From Branchiostoma floridae (lineage: Eukaryota > Chordata > Leptocardii > Amphioxiformes > Branchiostomatidae): 55,037 nt of DNA. Under the pieces are notes generated by a model. The model was not told the DNA's origin. It was given only the letters and a program-made list of their open reading frames with translations, and did not search any database. A program made the position numbers and the translations under genes. Shown here piece after piece: positions 1 through 12,186 of this stretch (position 1 is the stretch's first letter; each line of letters starts with the position of its first letter). The stretch is taken from assembly GCF_000003815.2 (NCBI RefSeq), contig NC_049984.1, positions 16,042,381-16,097,417 on the forward strand, read 5' to 3'.

Positions 1-170
1 ACAAAGGTGCCCGGCCGGGCCGTTTGGGGGGACGAAAAGTACGATATTAAAAACACACAAAAAGGACCAAAAACAATCCAACAGCATGAATTGTGTATCT
101 CTACTGACATAAATTCTAATTTTTCATTTCCACAAATAGCCCGACCGGGCCCCGAGTAGGAAATGTAAGG

Positions 171-368
171 TCTAGGTCTCATTTCCAAACCGGGCCCGGC
201 CGGGATGTTTGCGGAAACAAAAAATAAAATAAGTTTATCAAGGAATACACACAAATAATGCTTATGACTATTTTCGTTACGTTCTGTGTCTTACGTTGCC
301 TTTTATATCACATTTTTCGTTTCCAAAAGCTACCCGGCCTGGCCCTAGGAATTGGGTCCTAGGCTTAA
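171..368. repeat. GC-rich inverted-repeat element, copy 1
   Basis: A stretch of about 200 bp is bounded by inverted GC-rich ends built on CCCGGCCGGGC. The same element occurs at about 40410–40608 inside the large receptor gene. A related GC-rich end lies at 8–25. It is probably a non-autonomous DNA transposon. I see no coding sequence in 1–460 apart from this. Confidence 0.45.
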
Positions 369-460
369 ACTAGCTAGAACGTCATTCGGGCTACAAAACT
401 GAAAAGGTGTGTTACAAAGGCTATGCTATAAAAACAACATCAAACCTTACTCCACCACAG

Positions 461-3400
461 GTGGACTACATGCTGGGTGTGAACAGTGCGGAGTTCGGAC
501 ACGTCCTGCCCAGTCTGATGTCTACTGAGTTCGGGAAGGGCAAGTCTCTGAAGGAAGTCACCACCATCCTGATCGGTTATGCAAACATCCTCTATGGCGT
601 AAGTCACGTTCATTTCAGTACTTAGACCATACTGAGATGGTTCTATAATTAAGGGTTAATGACAAATTTTCAGGGAAAAAAATCCTTCATTAAATCAAAG
701 AGGTCATAGAGGTTGAACACAGAATTTAAACATGGCATAACGAACAATAAATTGTTACTTTTGTCTTTTCTCGTCTTCTTTATTGACTTTCGAAGACTTT
801 AAGTATCCAGTTATCGATCTTTTCACAAAATAAGAGATGCAGCTTCCTTGTATAATTTACACCGTGTATGGTCGCAAACTCTTTTTGGAAACGAAGCGGG
901 CGAGGATATCCGGATGCCATTTCTATAATCAAGTCAGTTGGACCTTATAATTCCTTATCACAAGTATATTGAGATCCTCATCCTCCCACGATCTTTCCCA
1001 GGGTGCACAGCGCCTGCCGGAAATGCACGAGGAACTGATAAACGAGTACCTGTCGGAGCTGTCACGTGACCCGCGGGAGGTGGAGAAGATTTTCACTGAC
1101 CTGCAGTCTGACACACTCTTCATCGCGCCGACAACAGACATGGCGGACAGAATGGCAGGTAACGTTTAGAAAACAAAACATCTTTATTGGATCAAAACAA
1201 AAAACAAAATCGGCTCCTGCAGTTCCGAAAAAGTCGTTAGGGGGTCCAAAACTGCACCATTTACAGTCTGACACACTCTTCATCGCGCCTACAACGGACA
1301 TGGCGGACAGAATGACAGGTAACGTTTAGCACACACCTTTATTGGATAAAAAAACACTGTCATTTAAAGGTCCGAAACAAAACCGGCTCCTGCAGTTCCG
1401 ACAATGTCGTTAGGGAGTCCAAAACTGCACAATTTACAGTCTGACACACTCTTCATCGCTCCGACAACAGACATGGCGGACAGAATGGCAGGTAACGTTT
1501 AGCTAGCAAAACATCTTTATTGGATAAAAAACACAGAACAAAACCGGCTCCTGCAGTTCCGAAAAAGCCGTTAGGTGGCCCAAAACCGAAGCACCATGTA
1601 CTGTCTGCCCCAAGAATTGTACAACTGAAAAAAAGCACGACCATAGGATGTAAAAAATACGGATATCAAAAACAGAGGTTCCAATGCAATACCGCATCAA
1701 GCCCCGGGTGGAGGGGGATAAAACTCTTAGCAAGTACTTCGATGTGTCGTGAAGACCTACCCACACACCAATAAATTTATCGATAATACCATCACCGAGA
1801 AAGTTATGTCTTTGGTGTCGTTTGTTTCTACATTTGCATGTATACGGATAGATATATGTTTGACTTAAGAAGTCAAGGGGCTATAAATGGGTTATCATCA
1901 GATTTTGCGCGTAGTTAGGTTTTATCCTATGTAAGAAATGATTTTTGGTCCTCTGGCGGCTTCCTGGGTACTGCAGCAGAATTTTCGAATTTGACATCTC
2001 GTGTTATGCTATGGTTTTGATTCTTGAGTCGTATATAGCTCGTGTTTTTATCACCATTTATGAATGCAGTATTTATTTTTACTTCTGCTATTTGTATCAC
2101 ATATACTATTTTAATTGCAACCACAATTGTAATGAATCCGCAGTTCAACCATTGGCTGCGAGTAATTTCAAATTTGAATAAATCATTCGTTATCATCATC
2201 CAACAGCCGCCGGTGCAAACGTCTACCTGTACGAGTTCCGACACCGCCTGTCACGTCACCGATGGGGCACGAAGTCTTCCGGAGCGGAGCATGGGGACGA
2301 GATGCCCCTTCTGTTCGGTGCCCCATTCATGACGTTCACTGACCCGAACAACGCTGGGAACGAGCTCAGTTTCACAGAGGAGGAGAAGAGTCTAAGTTTG
2401 GACATGATGGCGTACTGGGCTAACTTCGTGCGCACAGGGTAAGTTAATATTAGTAATAGCCTTTATTGCACATTCGTGCCCTATCGGGCTTAGTACAGGC
2501 ATGTAGACATGAAGGGTAGTAATACAGTAGACATGGTTTCTAATACTAATCTAAAACATGAATTCTAAAACTAGTCTAATACATTTGTTCGGCTTCTTCT
2601 CGTTTCTTAGTAATGTTAGATATGTAGGTAGAGATGTGTTTGTATAATGTCGTCTGATCAAAACTCAGAAGAAAAATGAATTTTTCAACACTAGACAAAG
2701 ATTCGAAGCGAGGGAACTTTCCTATAATATAGCTGAAAAGAATACTTCTATCGTTACTATATAAACTACAATCAAATCAGATTCATCTTCGACCTTGTTC
2801 AGGTTACAGAACTGACAGATTAATTATCTCCACTTAAAGAAGATATAATACAGCTCGCATGTTCTAGCAACATCTAATCTCTCCTTGCCTCTGTATCTGC
2901 ATCTATATAGCCGGTATAACCGCCCTTCGGCGTAACACACCAGCTTCGCAGGCACGCGGCGCGGTAGCAGCTGGTTAGATTACACAGACTGACTTGTGAC
3001 ACCTAACTATTGCACATTTGCACAACTTTTGCTTCTTAATATCAAAATATACAGTACTAGAAAAGAGCAATATCCAAGCAGATCCTACGTTAGAATAAGA
3101 TCAAAAGCTACCAGAGGAGTGAAGCTGGTCAAGAAGTGGCTGATGACTCCCTTTGACCAGCTGTACTTCTTAGCCAGCTTTGATACTAATTCATGCCATT
3201 GGTAACTCTGCCTAGAGATTAGAAAAGAGCACTAAAGACATTATGTTAAAACATCGAGCTAGATCGTTACATCTGCTTGGAAATCATAATTGATGCCTTC
3301 TTTTAAAAGCAACAAGAAGGAAGAGAAAGGAGATCACTGTGTCTGTGAAATAATGTCTAATTTATGTGTTTATAGAGGGAAAACATGTAAATAACAAAAT

Positions 3401-4630
3401 GATACAAAGACAAAACACTTTAGGAGACCAAACATATCGTCATATGTTTATTCAGTACTCTTTCAAGAGTTTCTGACTACAGTCAAACCTGTATTAGCGG
3501 CCACCTTTGCATAACGGCCACCTGCCCATAGTGGCCACTTTTTGTCGGTCCCTTGGATTTGTAATGATTAAGAAATAGGCTTAGCGGCCACCAGTCCAAC
3601 GCGGCCACGGCCACACGATTTCCGGTCCCGCAGGAACAAAAACACTGCCGTTTACGGCCACGCGGACCGCTGATCTATGTTTCGGCACGCGTTCGGCCAT
3701 ATACAGCGGCCGTATCGTCACCCTACGCCGGATTTAAAACCTCTGTGACTTATTTTCAAACCAAAACTTCGTCAACCTGGCGCTACCCATACCCGCCGAC
3801 AAACGAGGTCATATAAAGTCAATAGACGACACCAATATTACGGAGGTAAATTGTGTTAAAGTTACGTTCTAATACACTATCGCTTAGGTTAATTTACATC
3901 ACAAAAATTTCTAAATAAATTGTTACAAAGACAAAATGATATGAACTTCAGACTATGGTGGATGTTATTCTTACATTTATTAAGAGATAAGTCTAAAATG
4001 ATGTGACTTTTCTTGTGAGTACCACATTAGCATAATGGGCGAATCTGACGTGTGAACGGGAGCGGGAACACACGGACGGTGAAGTATCAAAGGATACAAG
4101 ACGAAAGATCAAAGAAATATGACGATACCGGTCTCTTCAGACAATATCAACTGTAGAACAATTAAAACTTTTTATAGCTTTTGTTTTCTTAATACATATA
4201 GTGTAAAAATCATTGCAGTACATGTACAGTACTGTATTATGTGAATAAAGATCAGTGGGTACTAAAACCATGTGTAAGTTATTGCTTGTGGTCAATTAAT
4301 TAGCATATTCTCTATAGTGGCCACCTCTCTATAGTGGCCAATTTTGACCAGTCCCTTGAGTGGCCGCTATAGACAGGTTTGACTGTACATGTTCTTCTTC
4401 GTTATACCAGTGACCCCTCGAACCCGGTCGGTGCTACAGACACAGGGTCACGTGACCTACCCACCTGGCCAGCCTACACTCCTGACGTCAGCGCCTACCT
4501 CAAACTGGACGTGACGTCATCAGCAGATGTCGGACTGCGCAGGCGCCAGGTGACGTTATGGAACAAGGTTCTTCCGGAGATGGCGGACGATGACGCAACA
4601 CAAGACAACGATCCTAAAGATGAACTTTGA
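461..4630 (+). CDS. ER-retained carboxylesterase, 3' half (four exons; 5' part lies outside the window)
   Basis: This encodes the C-terminal 248 residues of a type-B carboxylesterase (alpha/beta hydrolase), which hydrolyses carboxyl esters. Exons are 461–598, 1002–1158, 2207–2438 and 4411–4630. All junctions are GT–AG and phases 0, 1 and 2 match across them. The first exon begins VDYMLGVNSAEFG, as in CES proteins. The third contains EHGDE with the family's catalytic His, followed by LFGAPF and MMAYWANFVRTG. The fourth ends DPKDEL then stop. A C-terminal KDEL is an ER-retention signal, and known CES enzymes end HIEL, HTEL or similar, so the product should sit in the ER lumen. The catalytic Ser and oxyanion-hole region lie upstream of the window. 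A cholinesterase is less likely because of the KDEL end. Confidence 0.9.
1107..1491 (+). repeat. Triplicated exon 3' end plus splice donor in the carboxylesterase gene
   Basis: The last 52 nt of exon 1002–1158 (from 1107) plus its GTAACG donor recur at 1267–1318 and 1440–1491. Each is followed by the same proximal intron stretch with 'catctttattgg', and the unit is about 165–175 bp. Both extra copies are preceded by TTACAG, a plausible acceptor. Each could therefore act as a 52-nt cryptic exon, which would shift the frame if included. Confidence 0.8.
2884..3015 (-). mobile_element. 3' end fragment of a LINE (same family as 45321–46500)
   Basis: The stretch from the CTGTATCTG-type short repeat through 'cgcaggcacgcggcgcgg' is nearly identical to the 3' untranslated end of the minus-strand LINE at 45321–45420. 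A shorter third copy lies at 32226–32280. No reverse transcriptase reading frame is left here. Confidence 0.7.
3480..4385. mobile_element. Pogo/Tigger-like non-autonomous DNA transposon with TA target duplication
   Basis: Terminal inverted repeats start CAGTCAAACCTGT and end with the reverse complement, with TA on both outer sides (3478–3479 and 4386–4387). Subterminal regions repeat 'atagtggccac'. No transposase frame is visible. Relatives are at 21550–22115, 28090–28267 and 42190–42240. CAGTCAAACC ends with TA duplications resemble pogo/Tigger elements. The right end lies only 25 nt before the last carboxylesterase exon. Confidence 0.75.
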
Positions 4631-4925
4631 CCTTCATGTAAAGTGCCAACACAATCATCAAACAATTGCGGGATAACACAAAGTCTAATGTACCTAACTT
4701 TGATATATCTTTCAAGCCTTCCTTAAAGTGAAATTTCGTGACGTTGCGCTCCGACCGCCTTGCTTTTAAACATTGACAAAAAATGCCCCATTTCACCGTT
4801 TTGAAGAAACATACCAAATGTTCTGAATTTGTGTCGAATCATGTATGATAAAACTTTGAGTGGGTTGTTATCATAAAAGAACAATTCTTGCTTTCTTAAT
4901 TGATACAAAGTTCCTGACCATATAC

Positions 4926-4931
4926 AATAAA
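4926..4931 (+). terminator. Polyadenylation signal of the carboxylesterase gene
   Basis: An AATAAA hexamer lies 296 nt after the stop codon and is the first good signal downstream. Confidence 0.5.
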
Positions 4932-5938
4932 CGTTGTAGGTTCGTTTTTGTCTTGCTTGTTATCCACATTAACGTATGCACCCCTGTATATGCTACTTTA
5001 ATAAGCGTAGCTCAGTGAGCATTCACAACTAAACACTTCGTAATCAACCCCAGCAACAATTGAATAATGGTATCTGCAATGTATCATAGTGCCGTGTCTC
5101 TTTCGTCCACTTTGCGAGAGAGGGGGAAAGGTACTCGGCAGATACGATAGGTTTAGATACCAGGATACGAGGCCTAGAGTCTTACGTACGCAGTAGCTTT
5201 GTGATAGAGCACCCCCTCCATTGCACATTGATACGGCTTGTTTGATGTATTAATGTTTGTTATAACTGTTCCTAGCGAGTAAATCGTCTCCCTGCTTACA
5301 AAAGCTTTAACCAAATGCACAATCATATATAGTTGATGGTGATTTTTAAGCCTCTAGATCTTCGCTAAGAACAAATCAAACTTTGCCAGAGATGCTCCGT
5401 TACCCTATCTTGGCAACGTAAACAAAATTAAGTATTGTACAAAAGAAAAACCTTTAGTTTTCTTAGTGTAGGTTTATGCAAGCTAAGTACAAGTCATGGC
5501 GGTAAAGTCTAATTACAGAGAATGTGGTATCTCACTCTACATCGACAACATTTGACTAATGTACACTTTGTACAACTTGTTCTCGCTTACTCAGACAGTG
5601 CTTTGCACACAAGTTCACCTCATCACAGGCCGGATTCAGAAACGCCAATACAACCGTGAGCTAAACTGAATATATTGGTATCGACTGGACTGCGCCTGTG
5701 TACGCCTAATTGCGCCTAAATGCGCCAGACAGGCGCCTAAAATTACAATTTCTTTCATTTTCAGAAAAAAAACACTGCATCTGCTGCCTCAAGTGTCATA
5801 CGAGAACAGCCTTTATCACGTTAATCTCTTTTTGTTTCATTTTAATCATTAATTGCACATTTTTGGAATTCGTGTCAATACTGTAATTTTTAATTTTTTG
5901 GCTTCATGCGCAAATGTATCGCACGCATGTTGACCTGT
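4932..5938. other. Intergenic spacer between two convergent genes
   Basis: No gene is supported here. A short run of 'gcgcctaa' repeats lies near 5695–5740. The minus-strand gene ends at 5939. An ATTAAA on the minus strand (about 5841–5846) is a possible weak polyadenylation signal for it. Confidence 0.4.
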
Positions 5939-8900
5939 TTATATCAGTGTTTTGGTGACGCCTCGGGGGCGAGCCAACTGGTTTATTGTTTCTGTTGGGT
6001 CCACTCTCAGGGGGCTTCCCGCCACTTCTGTCTCATGTCCCAGCATGCATAGCGCCACGCTCAGTTTGAAGGGCTTTGCAGGACAGGTGAGAGAGATGTC
6101 CAACTCTCCTCCTTCGCTTCCGGGCACCTCCAGAGCGCTCGCACTGAAAATAAAACAGCATTTAGTAGAACTGATCGGAAATACTTTGGAGGCCTTCTCA
6201 GCGATGCTGACGTTTAATACTGTTAATGCAGAAATGTTCACGGTGGATTAATGTTCGCAGTTTTCGCGTTGGCCATTTCACCTCGAACATTTTTCCAGGG
6301 CTTTAAAATACTACAGTGAAGGGTGCTACCGCAAAATTAAAACCACCGCGAAAAGTCGTTTTTCCCGCTACCGCGAAACTAAATCCCAGCGAACATAAAT
6401 GCATTTACAGTATTGGGGATTCGTACTTTTCAACACCAGACCAAGGATTTGGTTGCGCCCAACCCCTCTCCGCCGGCATTCGAGAGACCCTGGCCTGATG
6501 TTTAAAATCATGAATCAGCAGAAGCCTCGGAAACAAACGTCAGGACTACTAGTTTTAAGGTCTACAAAGAAGGTAGGTTCGGAAGGGAATGAAGGGAACA
6601 TCAAAGTCAATGTTCAAAATGAAAAAGAGAACGTTTCGCATCTTAAGACGGTGTGATAACAGATTCAATGGACATCGTTTGCCATATTGGATACTGGGCT
6701 TGGATTCTCGTGAATCTCTTCGTGAGTCTTTGTGTCTGTTTTCTCAGATTCGATTCTGGCATTAGACAGTGTTTCAGAGAGGGTGTTGAAAGACCTTGAA
6801 ATACAGAAAGGGCGCTTAGCAAACAGATCGATAAGAGGAATTGAAAATTTTACGTGCAATGTGCATATAATTTTGAATCATGCAGTTGAATGTGTTTGGA
6901 AGGTTTGGTTCGTGGTATCGCACCTCAGTTCGTGGCTCCCCAAGCTGACCTTGACCCGGAAGTCCTCTCCAGTAAACCGAAACCGTGGCAAACGTTGAAC
7001 AATTCGTACGTGGTTCACTTGTCCTGGTCTCCACGCAGTGACCTTCAGGAAATTCATAACCAAAGTTATTGAAAAGTGTGACCATCAAGGCAAATGTAAA
7101 TAAAATTCGAACCTAACGTCCCTCTTGTCACGATAAAATGGCGACAAAATGGCGCAAATATGAGGTACAAAGTGGCGCAAAACGGAACAAAGGGAAAAAC
7201 GTCATTTTATCGCTGCAAATCGCTTCTGGATTAATCTTCTTAAACACATTTTCATTGGCAACACTGCGTTTTCCCATCAACTTTTTTTGGTGTCGAAACT
7301 AAGATGAGAATCTGACACTCCGGTCTCGGCCATTTGTTTCACTCATCTGATACTCAAACGCAAATGCGTCGCACCGAAGGGGAAATTTGTACAGAATCGC
7401 AAAGTTGGCACGACGTCTTGGCGAAAACTAACCTGTCTTAGCGGTTGAATGAAGTACATCTTAGCGGCTAGCATGCAGACGACGCTCCGCAGCTGTTGCT
7501 GTGTCTGCTCGGTGGATAACCAGTCCTTGATCAGGGACTGCAGACGGGAATACTCCGTTGAGTCCAGCGGGAAGTAGCCTATGCCACTCTCCAGTCCAGG
7601 GTTCATGCGAACGAAGCAGTCGTTATCCTACAGAATCATATGGTATTGAAGGCAACAGTAAGTAAATTTTATGGATGACATCTACACGCGTGTGTTGATT
7701 TTCCTGGCTGAATGATTTTGAAAAAAGTGTCATCCTCAGACCTCAGTCACCCATAAACCTCATGATCACATGCTGTGGCCTATGTATGTATGAGCATGAA
7801 AAAAAATTGAACTTGTGAACCCATAGACGTTTCAGTGTTTTTGCTAAAACATAACAGCGTTTTTATTATGAGAATACGTAAATTATCATGAAGCAGTATG
7901 TGTTGAACGCGAAAGCGGTAGGCAGTACAGACGTGCATTCAGTTAGTTCTGTTCATACTGGTTCGTCCACTTGAACATCACCCGACGACACACACACACA
8001 GCCACTGTACAATGGAAGTTGTTCAGAAAAACATTCAGTTTGTATAGCTCAAGATTACATTTATCGTATGATTTATAATCTAGATCACAGAAAGCACACA
8101 CAAACCTTTGGAAGGTCTCTCCATATGATCTCCGCGGAGGTTGTTATGTTCACCATGAAGCCCAACCACCCGGGCAGGCTGTCCGAGAAGTCGTCCAGTT
8201 CGGTCTCCTTCTCCTCAGCTCTGACGCCACACCCTAGCGACAGAAGAAGATCGACACCCCGGTCGGGCCACATCTTCTTCACCAGCTTCTTTGCTTCGGC
8301 AGCGGGACACTTGGCTCCTATCTCCCCATCCGTGAAGCGCCGCCGCTTGCCGTTGTATTGTAGGACGACCGAGGGGAAGAACGTAGGCGCAGCGGTGCTT
8401 GCTGCAAGAACATCCGCTATCTTCAGGTCGCAGTCGTGACTGGAGAACGTCGTGACGCATTGGTCGGTGACGTCGTACGCACAGACGCCCACTACGGGTA
8501 GAGACAGGCCTGTCATCAGAGGACCATCAAGTCGGATCCCCTTCCCTCTTAGAGACGCCTCAGCTGCGATGTTCTCTTCACAACCTGGTTTTGTTGCAGG
8601 CAGATTCTTATCATTCGAGGCAATGTTAGACATAGACAAAAGGTGATCTCCGAAAACCATCCTAAATACCCGTTTCGGGTCTTTGAAACGAGGACCAAGG
8701 TACTTGGAAATACTATTGGGTAATATGCTTTTCTTGGCGGCAGGACCAGCAATACGAGCGATCATTTTGAAGTGTAATTGAACTCCTTCCGTTGGACTCC
8801 GTCCCCCTAGACCAATGCCGCATGCGGCAAAGGCTCCTACACTCGTCCCAACGATTACATCGAATAGTTCATGTATTCGGAGGTTTGTTGAATGTAAAGC

Positions 8901-10856
8901 CGCCATTTGCTCTATTTGCTGTAGGATCATAGTAAGGACCAACCCTCTGACGCCTCCCCCGTCTAGACTCAACACTCGCACGCCGACGTTTTGTGGCGTT
9001 GGGAGTTGAAGTACGCCCGGTTGGATTTCAGCACCCCGTGTGGTTGATGTAGACTCGTGCATCGGACAAGCCGCGGTTTCTCCGCCTTTCATGTACCGAG
9101 AATCACGTGCACACACGGCGTGGCCGCATGACATCATCACGTGAACATCATGTGACAAACACGCGACACAAACACGCCCTAAAGTAGGAACGTGACCGTT
9201 GAACATCGTTTTCAAGAGCTCAATCTGGGAGCTGATTAGCGAAATGACATCTTCGTGGTCTGCCATTGCTTCTTTTGCTTTGATGATGAATTCTGGCATA
9301 GGAATCAAGTCAAGATTTTGTCCTTCAAAATTACCCGGCCAGCAAAGGGAGGAAGAACCCGACGAGCAAGAAAAGATTTGATCAGTTTTGATGTCAATCG
9401 GGTTGCTGTGAGTCTCTCCGTGGTCTCGATAGAGTAAGGTGCAGGGGTGCGTTTTACCATCTTTACCGGTGACGTCGGCACAACAAGGAGACCACTCATT
9501 GATGAGTTTTGTCGCAGCGTTATATGGCCCTCTGACAAAATTGCCAACCTGTATATCCTGTACAGAGACGATCTCTGCATCATCCAGAAGTTCGAGTGCA
9601 AGTGTGTTTGCAAGTAGCTCCAGAGCATTCTTTGCGAATTCAGGGTACAGTTGGCGGAATTTTCTCACACCGTCTACTGAGCTGTCTGCGTTCACATCAG
9701 AGCTTGCTGACTGTTGGGAGAAAAACTTTGCCATCACAGCTTCGAACCCAGCCGTTCTTGGCCTCAACGACTTCAAGATCCCCTTGGTTATATCAGGTGG
9801 AATGCCAGTGAATCTGAGGATGGATTTTTGTGCGGGTTGTTTCTGGTCATGGAGTGTTTCGTTGACTTTGTGCAGAAGCCTCCCCACCAGGATCCAAAAG
9901 AGCTTCTCGCTCTGAATCGTTGGAAGGCCGATGATCTCTGCTGCTTGGGTAGTTAGCCTTCCAGGCACTTTGTCACACATCTCAGACAAGTGACATTTCA
10001 GAAGCGTTACGCTCTGGGAAAAAAGAGAATCCGTTGATTCAAGATCGTCCTTTGGCATACGGAGCACCCGTACGGCATGGTAGTACTTCGAAAGTCGCTT
10101 GCCGTTGTCGAAGTCGTGAAGGAATTGCTTCGTAACGTCGATGCTTTCTGCAGACGCCTCTGCAGAGGCTCGGAATTTATTTTGGATGATCATTAGGGCT
10201 GGCTTGGTAGATTCAGCGCCACCCATAGCACGATCTCCGATCTCTACAAGAGTATCCACTAAGGAATTGTCGTGGGTTGGGTTCTGGTGCACGAAGACTA
10301 GAACGTCGCTGATTAGGTAGAGCAGTGGAGGAAGAACACCTTCAGTTATCAGTTTCCTCTTCGACGCGTGCTGGGTTAGGACCTCATGCAGCCAGTGAGG
10401 GGATAGGATTTCATCACGCAATTTCTTGGCAACCTCTCGGGATATCTGTGCGCTCATAGCTTCAGTGTCAATTACAACGGATGCCGCGGGAGCTTTGGAA
10501 TCCTTGCTTAAATGAATCCCTGGGTAAAACCACAAGCCATCTGTTTCGGGCTCCATCTGGCTTTCAGCAGCGATGTTTGGTCCTTCAATTGACGGGAGAC
10601 TGTTGGCAAGCAAAAGGGAGACCATCGTGCTTTTTCCGGCACCGGAACTACCCAGGAAGGAGACCACAGGAGCCCGCTTGTCTGTATGTGCAGACCTGCT
10701 ACGTTCCGCTAGGAGACTCTGATTCACGAGCAGACAAGATCCAGACTCTTCGCCAGGATCCAAACGGACCAGTTGGTACTTGGTGACGATGTCTGAAGGA
10801 TTAATCGGATGTTTATGACTTGTTTCCATGGTCGACGTAGACGTTTTTGTTGCCAT
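5939..10856 (-). CDS. GTPase–RING–patatin fusion protein
   Basis: A four-exon gene reads 10856–8106, 7627–7433, 7042–6924 and 6143–5939, with phases 0, 0 and 2 matching, for about 1089 residues. The first exon is 2751 nt and holds three domains. Residues about 64–290 are a P-loop GTPase-like domain with GSSGAGKST (69–77), TDGLW and VVIDTE, resembling the GBP/atlastin pattern. Residues 563–600 are a RING-like cluster (CVAC, CGHAVC, CPMH). Residues about 625–880 are a patatin lipase. The last exons add an Ig/filamin-like segment ending near VAGSPLRV. The likely role is a cytosolic phospholipase or acylhydrolase controlled by a nucleotide-binding domain. Patatin fused to regulatory NTPases is known in bacterial and fungal defence-like proteins, so an immune role is an inference. 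A TATATA lies about 50 nt upstream of the chosen ATG. The splice acceptor at 7043 is the weakest call. Confidence 0.85.
6313..6410. mobile_element. Partial MITE (CTGTAAATGC family)
   Basis: This half copy has 'ccgcgaa' and 'taccgcg' words and the terminal GCATTTACAG followed by TA. Fuller copies are at 19341–19539 and 27145–27352. It lies in the last intron of the minus-strand patatin gene. Confidence 0.6.
8232..8975 (-). CDS. Patatin phospholipase domain of the fusion protein
   Basis: It has the oxyanion-hole motif DGGGVRG (632–638), the nucleophile elbow GTSVG with Ser672, ASTAAPTFFP, and the catalytic-dyad Asp in TDGE (Asp843). All residues needed for a Ser–Asp lipase are present, so it should be active on membrane lipids. 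Confidence 0.9.
9057..9170 (-). CDS. RING-like zinc motif of the patatin fusion protein
   Basis: The residues are C563, C566, C577, H579, C582, C597 and H600, with a CGHAVC core. This resembles a RING finger with an unusual CPMH end. E3 ligase activity is possible but unproven; the motif may only be structural. Confidence 0.65.
9987..10667 (-). CDS. P-loop GTPase-like domain of the patatin fusion protein
   Basis: The Walker A motif is GSSGAGKST. It is followed by TDGLWFYPG and then VVIDTE, which line up with the switch region and DxEG motif of GBP/atlastin-type GTPases. IIQNKF may be the base-recognition motif, but it lacks a standard NKxD or TxRD. Nucleotide specificity cannot be settled from this. 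Confidence 0.7.
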
Positions 10857-12186
10857 GGCAGATATCTATTTGTGTTGACCGGAATCCGGGATTTGAAACG
10901 AGTCAGTATATAGTGGTGGATGTCTTTTGCAACCGTTTTCATACTATGAAAAGGCAAAAATGAAACTTTTTAGCAGAAACTAAGATTAAGCCCGCGTAGA
11001 ATGTTGATGGAAGTGCTGCCCCTACGGCCGGTGAGGCTATGGGACCGGCGAGGTGAGGTGCGAATTTTGATCTTTATGGCCAATTCTGTGTGCGGTTGCA
11101 GACAAAAGGCATGAAAGGCTTGCTTGACCTCAAACCACCACATTCTATCAAAAAAAGAAAGAAGTGAAAAGTAAAGGAAACCATCCTTAAAACGTCCTAG
11201 TGATAGGTGATGCGGTTTTCGGCTCATTTCTAGTAAGAAATCTTCATCTACTTACAAAATTAAGTCCGCAAACTCCCTTAGCCAACCTTGTTATATCAAC
11301 ATTCCGTCTGGATTCCCGGCTACAACAAAGGTACGCCTGTGGATGTCTATTGCGATGCATGGCTAACGTTATATGAAACAGCAATGAAACAGACTTTCAG
11401 CAAAGACAAGACAAAAATGTATGTACTCACTATTGCACTGCCGGTGCTATCGTTAGACTGGCCAGATCCACTCAAATGATACCCCACGTCGCATCCTTGC
11501 TTTAGAAGTGTCACCATACCTACTATCATTGGACAGATCTGTGGACTGTAGCCATGCAACCTGGTACAATATTTTGGTTTACCTTTAACCAGGTAACCCA
11601 GAAAACCCCATGCGGATTAAAAAACTTAGATACGCAACTCAAATAATGGCCTGTTGTCCGGTCTTAATATAGCAGTGATTCACAACTCAATCATTCCTAT
11701 AATGTAACCGGTCACTGGATTATTCAGTTAATTCCACCCTCCCCACGTCACTTTGTAGTGGTACTTGGTTTTTCTCCCCAGGGAAATCTTGGAGCTGGAC
11801 TGTGTTAGCCCTCGAAAAAGCCCGGCCAGCTAGAACTGAGTGAACTTCAGGAAAAACGTGGCCGTACCAATAGAATAGATTAGAATCAGGTATACATAGG
11901 CTACCAAATGTAAGCCAGCGTCGATATTTTTCAACTTGTACTACTACTAAGAAAATATGGGTTGATGAGCAGGAAAATATCGGCATGCCAGCAACCCATT
12001 GAACGAACGTTATGACCAAACGGATATAACTACCTGTTATGTTTGCAGTTTCAGATCATATCGCTAGGTGGGGTGATTGCACAGGTAACCTTTCACCTTT
12101 TGAGAGCAAAGGTGAGCACAGACTGACGGCCTTACTTGTTGGGCAAAGTCCATCGTCCTTGCGGTGAAATAAGCCTTAAGGTCACG
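10857..12186. other. Head-to-head intergenic region
   Basis: About 1.3 kb separates the start codons of the minus-strand patatin gene and the plus-strand DHRS4-like gene, so the promoters of both must lie here or in its 5' exons. I see no RNA gene or recognisable repeat in it. Confidence 0.5.

Noticed and set aside
5952-6251. Plus-strand open frame of about 99 codons
   Set aside because: It mirrors the last minus-strand exon of the patatin gene (6143–5939), which has a strong acceptor (TTTATTTTCAG) and the right phase.
10970-11227. Minus-strand open frame of 85 codons upstream of the patatin gene
   Set aside because: No domain, no splice continuity with the gene and composition typical of intergenic DNA.
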